Of a DNA stretch of 63,655 nucleotides, positions 1-7,790 are shown piece by piece. The stretch covers positions 1-63,655 of the forward strand of contig CANJBZ010000025.1 in the NCBI GenBank assembly GCA_947473475.1. The letters are read 5' to 3'. The number at the start of each line of letters is the position of its first letter. Within the stretch, counting starts at the first letter, position 1. Source of the DNA: Alphaproteobacteria bacterium. GTDB taxonomy: Bacteria; Pseudomonadota; Alphaproteobacteria; Micropepsales; Micropepsaceae. The notes under the pieces are model-generated. The model was not told the origin of the DNA. It searched no databases and saw nothing but the letters and a program-made list of their open reading frames with translations. The translations under genes and the position numbers were made by a program.

Positions 1-239
1 GATGGCCAGATGAAACGGCCCCGCTCAAGCCTCTTGGCGTAAAGCGACATGCCAAGGCCGTCATGCCAGAGAATTTTGATCAGGTTGCCGCTTGCCCCGC
101 GAAACACAAAAAGATCGCCCACATGGGGATCGCGCCGCAGCGATTCCTGCACCTGCAGAGCCAAGCCATTCATGCCGCGCCGCATATCCGTGCGGCCGGT
201 TGCGATCCACACCCGAACGTCCGAGGAAACGGGAATCAT
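1..239 (-). CDS. tnpB: IS66 family accessory protein TnpB, N-terminal part
   Basis: The translation opens MIPVSSDVRVWIATGRTDMR and continues through GLALQVQESLRRDP, DLFVFRG and AKRLERGRF, the characteristic IS66 Orf2/TnpB sequence. About 79 codons are present and the gene continues past base 1; family members are usually about 115 residues, so roughly the last third is missing. The start ATG at 239 overlaps the tnpA stop codon, implying translational coupling. TnpB is required for IS66 transposition, but its biochemical role is not established. Confidence 0.88.
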   Translation of the reverse strand, partial: MIPVSSDVRVWIATGRTDMRRGMNGLALQVQESLRRDPHVGDLFVFRGASGNLIKILWHDGLGMSLYAKRLERGRFIWP

Positions 240-610
240 CGCTGCTCCAATACGTCGAGGACACGCCGCAACGCTCCATTGTCGAAGCCGCCGCCGATGT
301 GGACACGATACTTCCCGCTAACGTCGATCTCGATCTTTTCCGAAACAGTCACCGGCGACGGTACGGCGGCATCCTTCTCCGCCGTAATCGTCACTGGGAT
401 CAGTTGCGAAGACGGCGGTGCGGCCAGTGGATGCGGCTCTTCGCGAAAGCGCTTGCGCCAGATGAACACCTGGTTCGCATTCACGTCATATTGACGGGCG
501 ATGATCGAAACCGACGAGCCTGGCGCCAACGTCGCCGCGACAATCTCCCGCTTCAGCGCCTCCGGCCAGGACCGCTTGCGTCGCCCGCCCCGCGAACCCG
601 TTGTGCCCAT
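236..610 (-). CDS. tnpA: IS66 family TnpA, helix-turn-helix protein
   Basis: A protein of about 124 residues with an N-terminal basic segment (RGGRRKRSW), a helix-turn-helix including IVAATLAPGSSVSIIARQYD, then the signature NANQVFIWRKRFRE. This is the IS3/IS911-type HTH found in IS66 TnpA. The C-terminal half is less conserved. I chose the ATG at 610; a TTG at 643 would add 11 residues but is a weaker start. The stop overlaps the tnpB start by 4 bp. It probably binds the element ends as part of the transposition complex. Confidence 0.85.
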   Translation of the reverse strand: MGTTGSRGGRRKRSWPEALKREIVAATLAPGSSVSIIARQYDVNANQVFIWRKRFREEPHPLAAPPSSQLIPVTITAEKDAAVPSPVTVSEKIEIDVSGKYRVHIGGGFDNGALRRVLDVLEQR

Positions 611-900
611 AACCGAATTTGTGGGCACTTCGCGCCCCCCCAACCGCCAAGAATCACATCACGTTCCAATCTCACCAAAACTCAGCGATACGGAAAGGCG
701 GCCCACGACGGAGGGAAACGTGGGCAGGGGAACGCACGGCGGAGTCTCGCCGGGCGAGGCGCGGCAAGTCATGTACAGATCTCGTCCTGCTCACCGCAGC
801 CATAGGGATTACGCCAAGCGGAGGCTCGCTCGACGCGGGCGCCAGGGGGGCCATGGAGGGACTGCTCTCGCACCAAGCTCCCCTTCGCGCCAAATTGATT
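611..900. other. No supported gene between the IS66 remnant and the DUF559 cassette
   Basis: This stretch has open frames on both strands, but their translations are rich in arginine, serine and proline with no recognisable motif, as expected from random GC-rich DNA. It should include the outer end of the IS66 element and its upstream host junction, but I found no clear terminal inverted repeat or target duplication. Confidence 0.5.
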
Positions 901-938
901 CCCTCTCCCCTTTCGGGGAGAGGGTTAGGGTGAGGGGG
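901..938. repeat. Palindromic REP-like repeat, left copy flanking the DUF559 gene
   Basis: CCCTCTCCCC and GGGGAGAGGG form a perfect 10-bp stem around TTTC, followed by a TTAGGGTGAGGGGG tail. It is the reverse complement, with a few changes, of the copy at 1312-1352; a third copy lies at 17003-17048. The TAA stop codon of the DUF559 gene (bases 925-927) lies inside this repeat. Confidence 0.85.
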
Positions 939-1308
939 CGGTCTCCAGCGCGGCTAAAACCACTTCCAGCACACCTTCAGGGCTTTCCAGCAATTCCGAA
1001 TTCCAGAAGCGGAGTACGCGAAAACCTTGGGCCTTCAAGAAGGCATCACGGCTCTCATCATAGTTCCGCTGCTCGACATGCTGATCGCCATCAAGCTCCA
1101 CAATCACTTTGCATTCCAGGCAAGCGAAGTCGGCGATGTAATTTCCGATCAGAACTTGCCGCTTGAATTTGTAACCGGCCAGTTGCCGCCCGCGAACAAG
1201 CCGCCAAAACAGCTTTTCGCACTGAACAGGGGTATGGCGCATTGCCCGCGCCAATGAGCGGTTCGGTTTCTTCTGAATCCGTTCATGAAAGACCCGAGCG
1301 GTGGGCAT
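925..1308 (-). CDS. DUF559 domain (Vsr-like) endonuclease
   Basis: A 127-residue protein with the DUF559 signature: an N-terminal basic region, a T-P-x-E-x-x-x-W-type start (HTPVQCEKLFWRLVRG), then YKFKRQVLIGNYIADFACLE, KVIVELDGDQH and GFRVLRFWNSELL. The ADF aspartate, VELDG acidic residues and QH histidine correspond to the PD-(D/E)XK/Vsr nuclease core. Length and motif order are complete, so it should be folded and possibly active. Its biological role is not established for the family. The gene is framed tightly by inverted palindromic repeats: the stop lies in the left one, and the ATG is three bases from the right one. Confidence 0.85.
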   Translation of the reverse strand: MPTARVFHERIQKKPNRSLARAMRHTPVQCEKLFWRLVRGRQLAGYKFKRQVLIGNYIADFACLECKVIVELDGDQHVEQRNYDESRDAFLKAQGFRVLRFWNSELLESPEGVLEVVLAALETAPSP

Positions 1309-1311
1309 ACC

Positions 1312-1352
1312 TCCCCCTCACCCCGACCCTCTCCCCCGCTGGGGGAGAGGGA
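1312..1352. repeat. Palindromic REP-like repeat, right copy flanking the DUF559 gene
   Basis: CCCCCTCACCCCGACCCT is followed by a CTCCCCC/GGGGGAG hairpin. In reverse complement it matches the repeat at 901-938, so the two copies form an inverted pair enclosing the DUF559 gene with almost no extra DNA. Confidence 0.85.
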
Positions 1353-1376
1353 GTTCATGCATTTTGCTCGAGCGGG

Positions 1377-2048
1377 TTACGCCCAGCCGTCGCCGCCGGC
1401 GCAATAGGTGGCGCCGGCTTCCTGGGCGCGGTTGACGGCCCACGTCCCCGACGGGACCAGGCTGACGCCCTGCACCAGATTGGCGGCAAATTCCTTATAG
1501 GCTTCGTCGGCAGAAACGCCTGCGTTCATCGATAGCCGTCCGCTCTGCCCGCGCGTCGCCACATTGCAGACGCCCATCACCACGCCCCGCATGGCCAGCT
1601 TTTCCAGCGATTGGCCCTGCTTGGCATCGAGCCAGGGATTCTTGACGGCGGCCATTTTGGTTTCGGGGTCGGTGATCTTGAAGGTCTCACCGATTTTATA
1701 CTTCGCCCAGATCGAGTGGTTGAAGGCATAGGGCGTGCCCTGATGGCGGAAGATCATGACCGCCGTGGCCGACATGTTCGGCGTCAGGAAGTTGTTCACG
1801 AAGCCGAGCGGGAAGCCGTCATTGATGCCGAAGACATCGAACATCGCCTTGTGCTTGCCCGGCAGCGTGCCCGGCCATTCCTCGCCGGCGACGGTCTGCG
1901 CCTTGGCGGCCGACACGGCGGCCACGCTAAACAGGCCAAGCGCCGACAATCCCGCAAAGCGGCTGAAGAAACCGCGGCGGTGCGCGACCTCTGGAGTGTT
2001 CTCTACCGGTGTAATCTGTTGATCGGTGTCCTGATCGGAATCGCGCAT
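1377..2048 (-). CDS. Tat-exported DsrE-like hypothetical protein
   Basis: A 223-residue protein. The N-terminus has a twin-arginine motif (HRRGFFSRFAG, about residues 23-33), a hydrophobic stretch and a likely AKA cleavage site near residue 50, so export folded through Tat is expected. The mature part contains MRGVVMGVCNVATRG and a central predicted alpha/beta region reminiscent of small DsrE-fold proteins often found as periplasmic hypotheticals. I do not recognise a defined function. It stands alone between the DUF559 cassette and a repeat. The long polar leader before the RR motif could mean a later start, but no better one is seen. Confidence 0.6.
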   Translation of the reverse strand: MRDSDQDTDQQITPVENTPEVAHRRGFFSRFAGLSALGLFSVAAVSAAKAQTVAGEEWPGTLPGKHKAMFDVFGINDGFPLGFVNNFLTPNMSATAVMIFRHQGTPYAFNHSIWAKYKIGETFKITDPETKMAAVKNPWLDAKQGQSLEKLAMRGVVMGVCNVATRGQSGRLSMNAGVSADEAYKEFAANLVQGVSLVPSGTWAVNRAQEAGATYCAGGDGWA

Positions 2049-2167
2049 CTGTTCCCTCCTGTCGCGTGCCCCTCTTCCATCGCCTCTCAGGGCGCCAGAA
2101 GAACCACACCAACCCTACTGCATTTACCCACCCCGCGCCACCTGGTCCTCCCCCAGAGCCGCACCTC

Positions 2168-2238
2168 TTTCTTCCCCCGTGGTAACGGGGGAAGTGGCGC
2201 GCGCAGCGCGACGAAGGGGGCGCGGTGGAGGGGGTGAC
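2168..2238. repeat. Dispersed hairpin repeat (CTTCCCCC...GGGGGAAG type)
   Basis: CTTCCCCCGT and ACGGGGGAAG form a stem at about 2171-2194, followed by a GC-rich stretch with gcgcgcagcgcg and a purine-rich ggcgcggtggaggggg tail. It has the look of a dispersed intergenic repeat, similar to ones I recall from alphaproteobacteria. It sits between the Tat-protein start and the hsdR stump. Confidence 0.6.
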
Positions 2239-2246
2239 CGCCAGCT

Positions 2247-2940
2247 CTATTCCGGCGAATAAAGATGCTTCTGAAACCCAACGAACGCATCCCGGATGGC
2301 GGGAACGCCGCCCAATTCGGACACCGCGTCGTTGACGGTCTGATATTTCAGCTCAAGCAAGCTCCCGAGCTTTTCCTGATCCAGTTCGCCAACGCCGTGG
2401 TTCACATACTGCGCCAGCACGAAGTCGAGGAATGTCTGTAGCTTTGGCTCGTACAACGGCATGAACTGGGGACGGTGACTATCGGCCCGTTCGGCGCGCG
2501 TAACCGGGATTCGTGCATACGCGATATAGGCCAGCACGTCGTACAGATCGCTGTTCTGCGCGTCGATGGCGCGCGTGATTTCCGTAAGCTGTTCCCCGCT
2601 GAAGCCGCGTTCCTCCAGCGAACGCAAAAGCGCCTTTCGCGTGTCGGGTTTGCTCCACAAGTCTCGAAGCTCAGCTTCATCCTTAAACAACTGAGGCAAT
2701 TGCCCGAACAGATTTTCGATGAACTGTTTGGCCGAAATCGGTCTGCCGCTTGGGTCCCAGAAGCTTGTCGCGCTGATGTGCTGGATCGTGCGTTCCTTGC
2801 CGTCAGCCAGTTTGATTACCAGCTTTTCCGGCCTGGGTTGCGGAACGTCAGGGTCGGGCGGCGGCGCGGGCGGTACATCGCCCTCCCCCTTGGGCCGCTT
2901 GGGCTTCGGCGGCTCCGGCTCCAGCGGTTCAGCAATGGCT
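2247..2940 (-). pseudogene. hsdR: C-terminal fragment of type I restriction enzyme HsdR
   Basis: The minus-strand reading ends in a typical EcoEI-type HsdR C-terminal domain: PRPEKLVIKLADGKERTIQH, SFWDPSGRPISAKQFIENLF, DLWSKPDTRKALL, GFSGEQLTEI, VLAYIAYA, FVLAQYVNHGVGELDQEKL and a final VGFQKHLYSPE. Only about 230 residues remain of a protein normally near 800, so the nuclease and helicase domains are absent. The homology stops close to 2940, where an unrelated truncated gene on the other strand begins. No hsdM or hsdS is in the window, so this is a non-functional remnant. Confidence 0.82.
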
Positions 2941-3745
2941 CGCCGATGCCTTCGAAATGCCGGTTGAGACCGCCGCCGATGTGCTTCCGGCAATCGATCC
3001 GGCGGCCACAGGCGCGCTCAATCTGCTCGAAGGCGCGCGCGCGGGCGTCCTAAAGCTCGGAAACCAACCCTACGAATTCGTCGCGGGCCGCTTTGTGCCG
3101 GTGAAGGGAGCGCAATCCGAAAAAATGCCCGCCAACAAAGTTCTCTCCCATGTGCCTTCGGCCTGGATCGCATCCTTACGCGTGTGGGCGGCGGCAAAGC
3201 CCGTGACGCTCGACCGCGCCCTGGCCAAGCCGTTGGTCTATGGCGCAGCATTCGTCGTACTTGGCGTTACCGCAAATCTCCTATTGGTGACTGGCCCAGC
3301 CGGCGAGCACCTCCGGGCGCAAGCGGCGTCCTATGCGACGCAGGCCGGGAGCAGTGTTGCCTCAGCCAGCAACGGCAGCGAAGCGGGACTTCCCGTCGGC
3401 GAACGCCCCAATCTGTGGGCCGATACGCTGCTCGGCGTCGGCAAGGCGCTGTCCCCGGCGATGAAACTTGATCGGTTGGAGCTTGTCTCCGCGGGCGGCA
3501 AACCCGGCGCTGGAGATCCCAATCTGTCGATCACCGGCATTCTTCCGGACGGCGGCGCGAATTTAAAACTGGTTGCAGGTTTTATCGAGCGCTTGTCGCA
3601 GGATGAAGCCTTTTCTCGCCGCTATGCGCAGCTGCGCTTCACCGGAGCTGGCGAGGCTCCGGGCGGCACGGACTCCGCAACCGCGGCACAAGCGCAGCAT
3701 GAGACACTGTTTCACGTCGTCGGTTTGAACGGAGGCCGCAAGTGA
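2930..3745 (+). pseudogene. 5'-truncated GspL/PilN-like assembly protein
   Basis: The reading frame is coding-like from about 2930 (QQWLADAFEMPVETAADVLP) and passes through LNLLEGARAGVLKL, a boundary typical of the end of the actin-like cytoplasmic domain of GspL/PilM-PilN proteins. A single membrane segment (about LVYGAAFVVLGVTANLLLV) follows, then a periplasmic ferredoxin-like region. The N-terminal cytoplasmic domain of about 200 residues is missing; upstream DNA is the antisense of hsdR. An internal ATG at 2957 could start a short protein of 262 residues. The stop overlaps the next start (GTGA), so the operon is intact downstream. Confidence 0.7.
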
Positions 3746-4524
3746 CGGCGTATTTCAAGCCGCTGCTGTTCGCGTCGCTCGTTCTGCTCGCGGGCGCGGC
3801 GCAATATTTCACCTACGCTGCCTATGTCCGGCCGCGCGAGGACGCCGCGCAGGCGCTGCAGAACATGGCCGAACTGCTTCAGGTCGAAAACCGGAAGAAG
3901 CCGGATTATCGCGCGCCCGAGAATCGCGGCGTGAGCATCCCCGATTTGCTATCGCGCGTGCAGGAGCTGGCCTCGCAAAGCGCCGTTAAACTGGTGCGCG
4001 TGGAGCCGCTTGCCGGCGATGCGGAGCAATACCGGCTGTCGCTGCAGAGCAATTATGCGAGCTTCCTGGAATTTTTGGCGCGTTTCGAATCGCTGCAAGT
4101 CGTCATTGCCGGTTTTGACGTGGAACCCACAGCCGAAGATTCAGGCCTGCTCAATATCGCGCTTGATTTCGCCCACACGTCCGCTCCCAACACCATCCGC
4201 GCCGACCGCGTGCGCGAGTTCCGCACACGGCTGGCCAAGTCCGGTCTTCGCGATCCTTTCAATCCCGGACGAGACCTTGTCGCAGTGGCGGCGGATGAAG
4301 GCACCGGCGATCTCACCTGGACTTTCCATCTCACCAGCATTTCCGAAATCGGAAAAAGCAAATACGCGACCATTGACGGCAAGGATTACAATATAGGCGA
4401 TAAATTTCAGGGCCTTGTCATCCGCAATATTGGCGCGGATTCCGTGACGCTGGTGGAAAAAGACAATGGCATCGAGCGTGAACGCTTGCTCCGGTTCCGT
4501 GCAGCGCAGCGGGACCATATCTGA
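3742..4524 (+). CDS. PilO-PilP (GspM/GspC-like) fusion, inner-membrane pilus/secretion alignment protein
   Basis: A 260-residue protein starting at GTG 3742, with ribosome binding site GGAGG at 3731, overlapping the previous stop by 4 bp. One N-terminal membrane helix is followed by a coiled region and a PilO/GspM-like periplasmic domain (VSIPDLLSRVQELASQ, YASFLEFLARFESL). Then LRDPFNPGRD leads into a PilP/GspC-like beta domain (KYATIDGKDYNIGDKFQGLV, DSVTLVEKDNG). In most systems PilO and PilP are separate genes; here they are one chain. It should link the inner-membrane platform to the secretin encoded downstream. Confidence 0.72.
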   Translation: MTAYFKPLLFASLVLLAGAAQYFTYAAYVRPREDAAQALQNMAELLQVENRKKPDYRAPENRGVSIPDLLSRVQELASQSAVKLVRVEPLAGDAEQYRLSLQSNYASFLEFLARFESLQVVIAGFDVEPTAEDSGLLNIALDFAHTSAPNTIRADRVREFRTRLAKSGLRDPFNPGRDLVAVAADEGTGDLTWTFHLTSISEIGKSKYATIDGKDYNIGDKFQGLVIRNIGADSVTLVEKDNGIERERLLRFRAAQRDHI

Positions 4525-4525
4525 G

Positions 4526-5335
4526 ATGTCCGGCATGACCGCCCCGCTCCCGGCCGAGCCTTTCGCGAAGTCCGCGATAACCCGCAATGTACGCGGCTTC
4601 GATGCGCGGGGCCTCAGTCACCGCGGTCTTGTCCGCCTGAACAATGAAGATGCCTGGTTTGCCGACAGCCACCTTGGCCTTGCTATCGTCGCCGACGGTG
4701 TCGGCGGCCACGCCAATGGCGCGCTCGCCAGCCAGGGCGCGGTGCGCTGCATCGGCCATTATGTCCGGCGCGTCATGGCGCGCATGTCCCACATCACGCC
4801 GTATCGGCGTGCGGAGCAGGAATTCGTCATCGGCCGCGCGATTGCGTTTGCCAACAAGCGGCTTCAAGCCATCAACGCAGGCTCCCCCCAGCTGAAGCAA
4901 CGCTGCGGCACGACCATTGCCGGCGTTTGGGCGCCGCAAGGAACTCACGCCCCGGCGACGGTTTTTCACGTCGGCGACAGCCGCATGTATCTGTTGCGCA
5001 AGGATGCGTCCCTGGAGCCGCTGACGCGCGATCATTCATCCTACCAGCGATGGCTGGATGACGGAAAACACGGTGAGCCGCCCTCCAAGAGCTATATCTT
5101 GCAAGCGCTTGGGCTATCCGAAGTCGTTCCCGACGTGGTCAGCATCGATGTCGTGCCCGGCGATCGGTTTCTCTTGTGCACGGACGGGCTGAGCAACAAA
5201 GTTGCAGCTTCCGAGTTGCAGGACGTCATGGCCGGCTGCCATAGCCTGGAGAGTGCGTGCGAGAGGCTCGTCTCGCTGGGCTTGGCGCGCGGCGGCAACG
5301 ACAACCTCACCGCCGTGACCGGTGTTTTTTCCTAA
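4526..5335 (+). CDS. PP2C-family protein serine/threonine phosphatase
   Basis: A 269-residue protein phosphatase of the PPM/PP2C family. Metal-binding motifs are intact: GLVRLNNEDAWF, LAIVADGVGGHANG, FHVGDSRMYLLR, FLLCTDGLSNKV and GGNDNLTAV. There is no membrane segment, so it is cytoplasmic. I chose the ATG at 4526, directly after the PilO-PilP stop at 4524; a longer frame would overlap that gene. It lies inside the pilus/secretion operon, immediately before the secretin, suggesting that reversible Ser/Thr phosphorylation controls assembly. The partner kinase and the phosphorylation target are not visible here. Confidence 0.9.
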   Translation: MSGMTAPLPAEPFAKSAITRNVRGFDARGLSHRGLVRLNNEDAWFADSHLGLAIVADGVGGHANGALASQGAVRCIGHYVRRVMARMSHITPYRRAEQEFVIGRAIAFANKRLQAINAGSPQLKQRCGTTIAGVWAPQGTHAPATVFHVGDSRMYLLRKDASLEPLTRDHSSYQRWLDDGKHGEPPSKSYILQALGLSEVVPDVVSIDVVPGDRFLLCTDGLSNKVAASELQDVMAGCHSLESACERLVSLGLARGGNDNLTAVTGVFS

Positions 5336-5387
5336 CCCGATTTATCCGTCCTGCAAGTGCGTGTGGATAAAGCAATCCTTTACCACG

Positions 5388-7346
5388 ATGGCGTTAATTA
5401 GCGGCATGCGCGCGACCTTCCTTGCCACTGCTTTGGCGATTCCGATCTGGCTGGCTTCGGCGAGCAACAGCGCCTTGGCGCAAGCAGGACCGCCCATTCC
5501 CTGGGATGCGTCCCTGACAATTACGCGCACCTCGTCCGACGAAGACATCAAGAACGTGCTCCGCAGTCTGCTGCAAGCGAACGGGCTTTCCGTGATCTTC
5601 AGTCCCGACGTTCAGGGTACGGTTTCCTTCCGGCTCGACAAAGTGCCGATCAATTCGGCGTTCGATCAGGTCGTGCAGCAGCACAATCTTGCCTACACCT
5701 ATAATCCCGCGGCTAAGGCCGTCAGCGTCACCACACTTGCAGGCGACTCAGAACGTCTGAAGTCGGGGACCTTCGTGCCGTTGGACCGCGTCACGCTCGA
5801 CGAATTGACGCGCGCCATGAACAATTTTGGCCTCGATGCGCAGAACCTGAAATACGATCCCGGCACGCGTACCATCGCGATCAATGGCGATACCGAGCAC
5901 GTTCAGAAGATTGCCGATCTCATTAAGACGCTGGAGGCGGCGCATCAGAAACAACGCGAGCGCCAAACCGAAGAACGCACGCGCGAACTGCAACTCAAGC
6001 GCGCCGAGCTGACGCAGCAGGCGTATGAGGAGCTGAAGAGCTTCCAGGTCAAAGTGATCCGGCTGCGCTTTACGGATGTGGGGCCGACAACCAAACAGTT
6101 TCAGGGCCGCACGGTTACCATCCCCGGCATTGCCGACACCCTGACTTCCATTTTGGGAATCCAGCCGCTTCAGCCCGGCGCTCTGCCGCCACCCGCAAGC
6201 GCGCCTTCGGGCCTACCAGGCGATGGCGCGGACAAGCTTCCGCTGGATGACAAATTCCTGGGCGAAGCGCAGCAGCTCGGCCACCCGCGCATTTCCATCG
6301 ACGCGCGCACCAACTCGGTCGTGGTCCAAGGCACACCGGATGCGATCGCGTCGATCGAGAAGATCATTCACGATCTCGACCGGCCGCTGCAAATGGTGCA
6401 GATCGAAGTTACCATCGCACAGGCCGATCTTGGCGTGGCGCGCGAACTCGGCGTCAACTGGCGCGGGACAGCGCTGTCGGCAAGCGGAACACCGCTCTCG
6501 GGCGCAATCGACACCGGCACGTCGCCCCCGCAAATCGGCAACGACGATAGCGGTAAAGGCTTCAATACAACGGGCTTGGACGCTTTGAGCCTGCTGCCCA
6601 ATGCTAGCGCGCCCGGTCAGACAACGGCATCGTTCGTCGTCAAAGGCGCGGGAACCGCGCTGCAGGCGCAGCTTCAGGCGTTGGCCTCGCGCGACCGCGC
6701 GCGCATCCTGTCGGCGCCGCGACTGGTGACGCTCGACAACATCACCGCGCGCATCACGCGCAGCCAGAACATCTTTGTCCAAGTCGATACGCGAAGCCAG
6801 AATGGCGGCGGAGGCCTCGGCGGCGTGGGCCTGCAGGAAATCCAAACCGGGCTGACGCTGGAGATTACCCCCTCCATCGTTCCCGCGGAGAGCGACCGGC
6901 AGGAGGCGTTCGTGCGTCTCAATCTGCGGGCGGAAAATTCCACCCCCGGCGCCGGCGTGTTCGGACAGATCGACGTCAAATCGCAGGAAGTGCAAACCAA
7001 CGTGTTGGTGCCGGACGGCGCGACCTTCGTCATCGGCGGTCTGTTCGACGACAGCCAGATCACCAGCGAAAGCGGCGTCCCAGGTCTCCAAGATATCCCG
7101 ATTCTCGGCGCCCTGTTTCGCAGCAAGACCAACACCAAAACATTGGGCGAGACGATCTTCTTCATCACCCCGCATCTGGTCGATGAGCGTATCGTGCTTC
7201 AGGACGACATAGCGGTGAAGGTCGGTTCCGAAGAATACATCCGCCGCGAACGCCGTGCGCTGACAAACGAAGTTCACGATCCTGCGAATGCAGCCGCAAG
7301 CGGCAGCGGCGATTCTCCGCTCAGCCAATTGGAAGAAGATGAATGA
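5388..7346 (+). CDS. Secretin (PilQ/MshL/GspD family outer-membrane channel)
   Basis: A 652-residue outer-membrane secretin. Signal peptide from the ATG at 5388, hydrophobic core then ALAQA. N-terminal STN-like domain (VIFSPDVQGTVSFRLDKVP), N1-type repeats with a coiled insert rich in Gln, Glu and Arg (about residues 190-230), then the secretin core: VQIEVTIAQADLGVARELGV, ILSAPRLVTLDN, TGLTLEITPSIV, VPDGATFVIGGLFDD and GVPGLQDIPILGALFRSK. A glycine-rich loop (NGGGGLGGVGL) lies in the barrel. The order PilN-like, PilO-PilP, secretin resembles pilMNOPQ or MSHA loci more than a classical gsp operon. An upstream ATG at 5322 would put extra residues before the signal peptide. Confidence 0.92.
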   Translation: MALISGMRATFLATALAIPIWLASASNSALAQAGPPIPWDASLTITRTSSDEDIKNVLRSLLQANGLSVIFSPDVQGTVSFRLDKVPINSAFDQVVQQHNLAYTYNPAAKAVSVTTLAGDSERLKSGTFVPLDRVTLDELTRAMNNFGLDAQNLKYDPGTRTIAINGDTEHVQKIADLIKTLEAAHQKQRERQTEERTRELQLKRAELTQQAYEELKSFQVKVIRLRFTDVGPTTKQFQGRTVTIPGIADTLTSILGIQPLQPGALPPPASAPSGLPGDGADKLPLDDKFLGEAQQLGHPRISIDARTNSVVVQGTPDAIASIEKIIHDLDRPLQMVQIEVTIAQADLGVARELGVNWRGTALSASGTPLSGAIDTGTSPPQIGNDDSGKGFNTTGLDALSLLPNASAPGQTTASFVVKGAGTALQAQLQALASRDRARILSAPRLVTLDNITARITRSQNIFVQVDTRSQNGGGGLGGVGLQEIQTGLTLEITPSIVPAESDRQEAFVRLNLRAENSTPGAGVFGQIDVKSQEVQTNVLVPDGATFVIGGLFDDSQITSESGVPGLQDIPILGALFRSKTNTKTLGETIFFITPHLVDERIVLQDDIAVKVGSEEYIRRERRALTNEVHDPANAAASGSGDSPLSQLEEDE

Positions 7347-7783
7347 CGGTTGCGGATTATGTTCGCGCGGCCGTGCTGGTGTTTATCCTGGGCGCGGCGG
7401 CCATTCTGGGGGCGGTGGGGGCGTTGGCGGGCTCCGTCCGCGAACGTTGGGTTTTCGCCCCGGCCGAACAGCGCGTTCTGGATGCCATGCACCAAGTGGC
7501 GGAACGCGAGAAGTCTCTGCACATGAGCAACGGGAATTTCGTCGGCTTCTCCAACGCCGAAGTGGAAAAGAACGGCGCACTGCTGGGACTGCCTTGGACG
7601 AATTTTCCCGTGAAGGACTATTTCTTCGACGCAACCGAACTGGAGACCGGCAACATCCGCTTACGCGCGCTGCCGCGTCCCGATTCCGTTGTGGCGCTTA
7701 CCATCCGTGCCCGGCTGTATGTAGCGGAGCTTTCTCCCAAGGGCGAAATGGTTCGCTCCGGCTGGTATCCGTCTGCGGATTAG
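7343..7783 (+). CDS. Membrane-anchored small protein of the pilus/secretion operon, unknown function
   Basis: A 146-residue protein whose ATG overlaps the secretin stop (ATGA), so it is in the same operon. It has one N-terminal membrane helix (about residues 8-30) and a C-terminal periplasmic region with TELETGNIRLRALPRPDSV and IRARLYVAELSP. It lacks the G-F-T-L-x-E prepilin motif, so it is not an obvious pseudopilin, although size and topology fit a pilus accessory protein. I do not recognise a family. Confidence 0.55.
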   Translation: MTVADYVRAAVLVFILGAAAILGAVGALAGSVRERWVFAPAEQRVLDAMHQVAEREKSLHMSNGNFVGFSNAEVEKNGALLGLPWTNFPVKDYFFDATELETGNIRLRALPRPDSVVALTIRARLYVAELSPKGEMVRSGWYPSAD

Positions 7784-7790
7784 ATCGCCC

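Larger units (their letters stand above)
1..610 (-). mobile_element. IS66-family insertion sequence, partial (tnpA and 5' part of tnpB)
   Basis: Two genes in the order and overlap typical of IS66 elements lie on the minus strand: a tnpA-like helix-turn-helix protein followed by tnpB, joined by an ATGA overlap at 236-239. The element runs off the left edge of the window, so the rest of tnpB and any tnpC transposase gene cannot be seen. I could not identify the terminal inverted repeat upstream of tnpA, so the outer boundary is unknown; 610 is only the tnpA start. Whether the copy is active cannot be judged. Confidence 0.8.

Noticed and set aside
6213-7328. A 371-codon minus-strand frame opposite the secretin
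   Set aside because: Shadow frame; no ribosome site or domain, and the secretin frame is complete.
7343-7783. Calling this operon member a pseudopilin
   Set aside because: It has an N-terminal membrane helix but no G-F-T-L-x-E cleavage motif.
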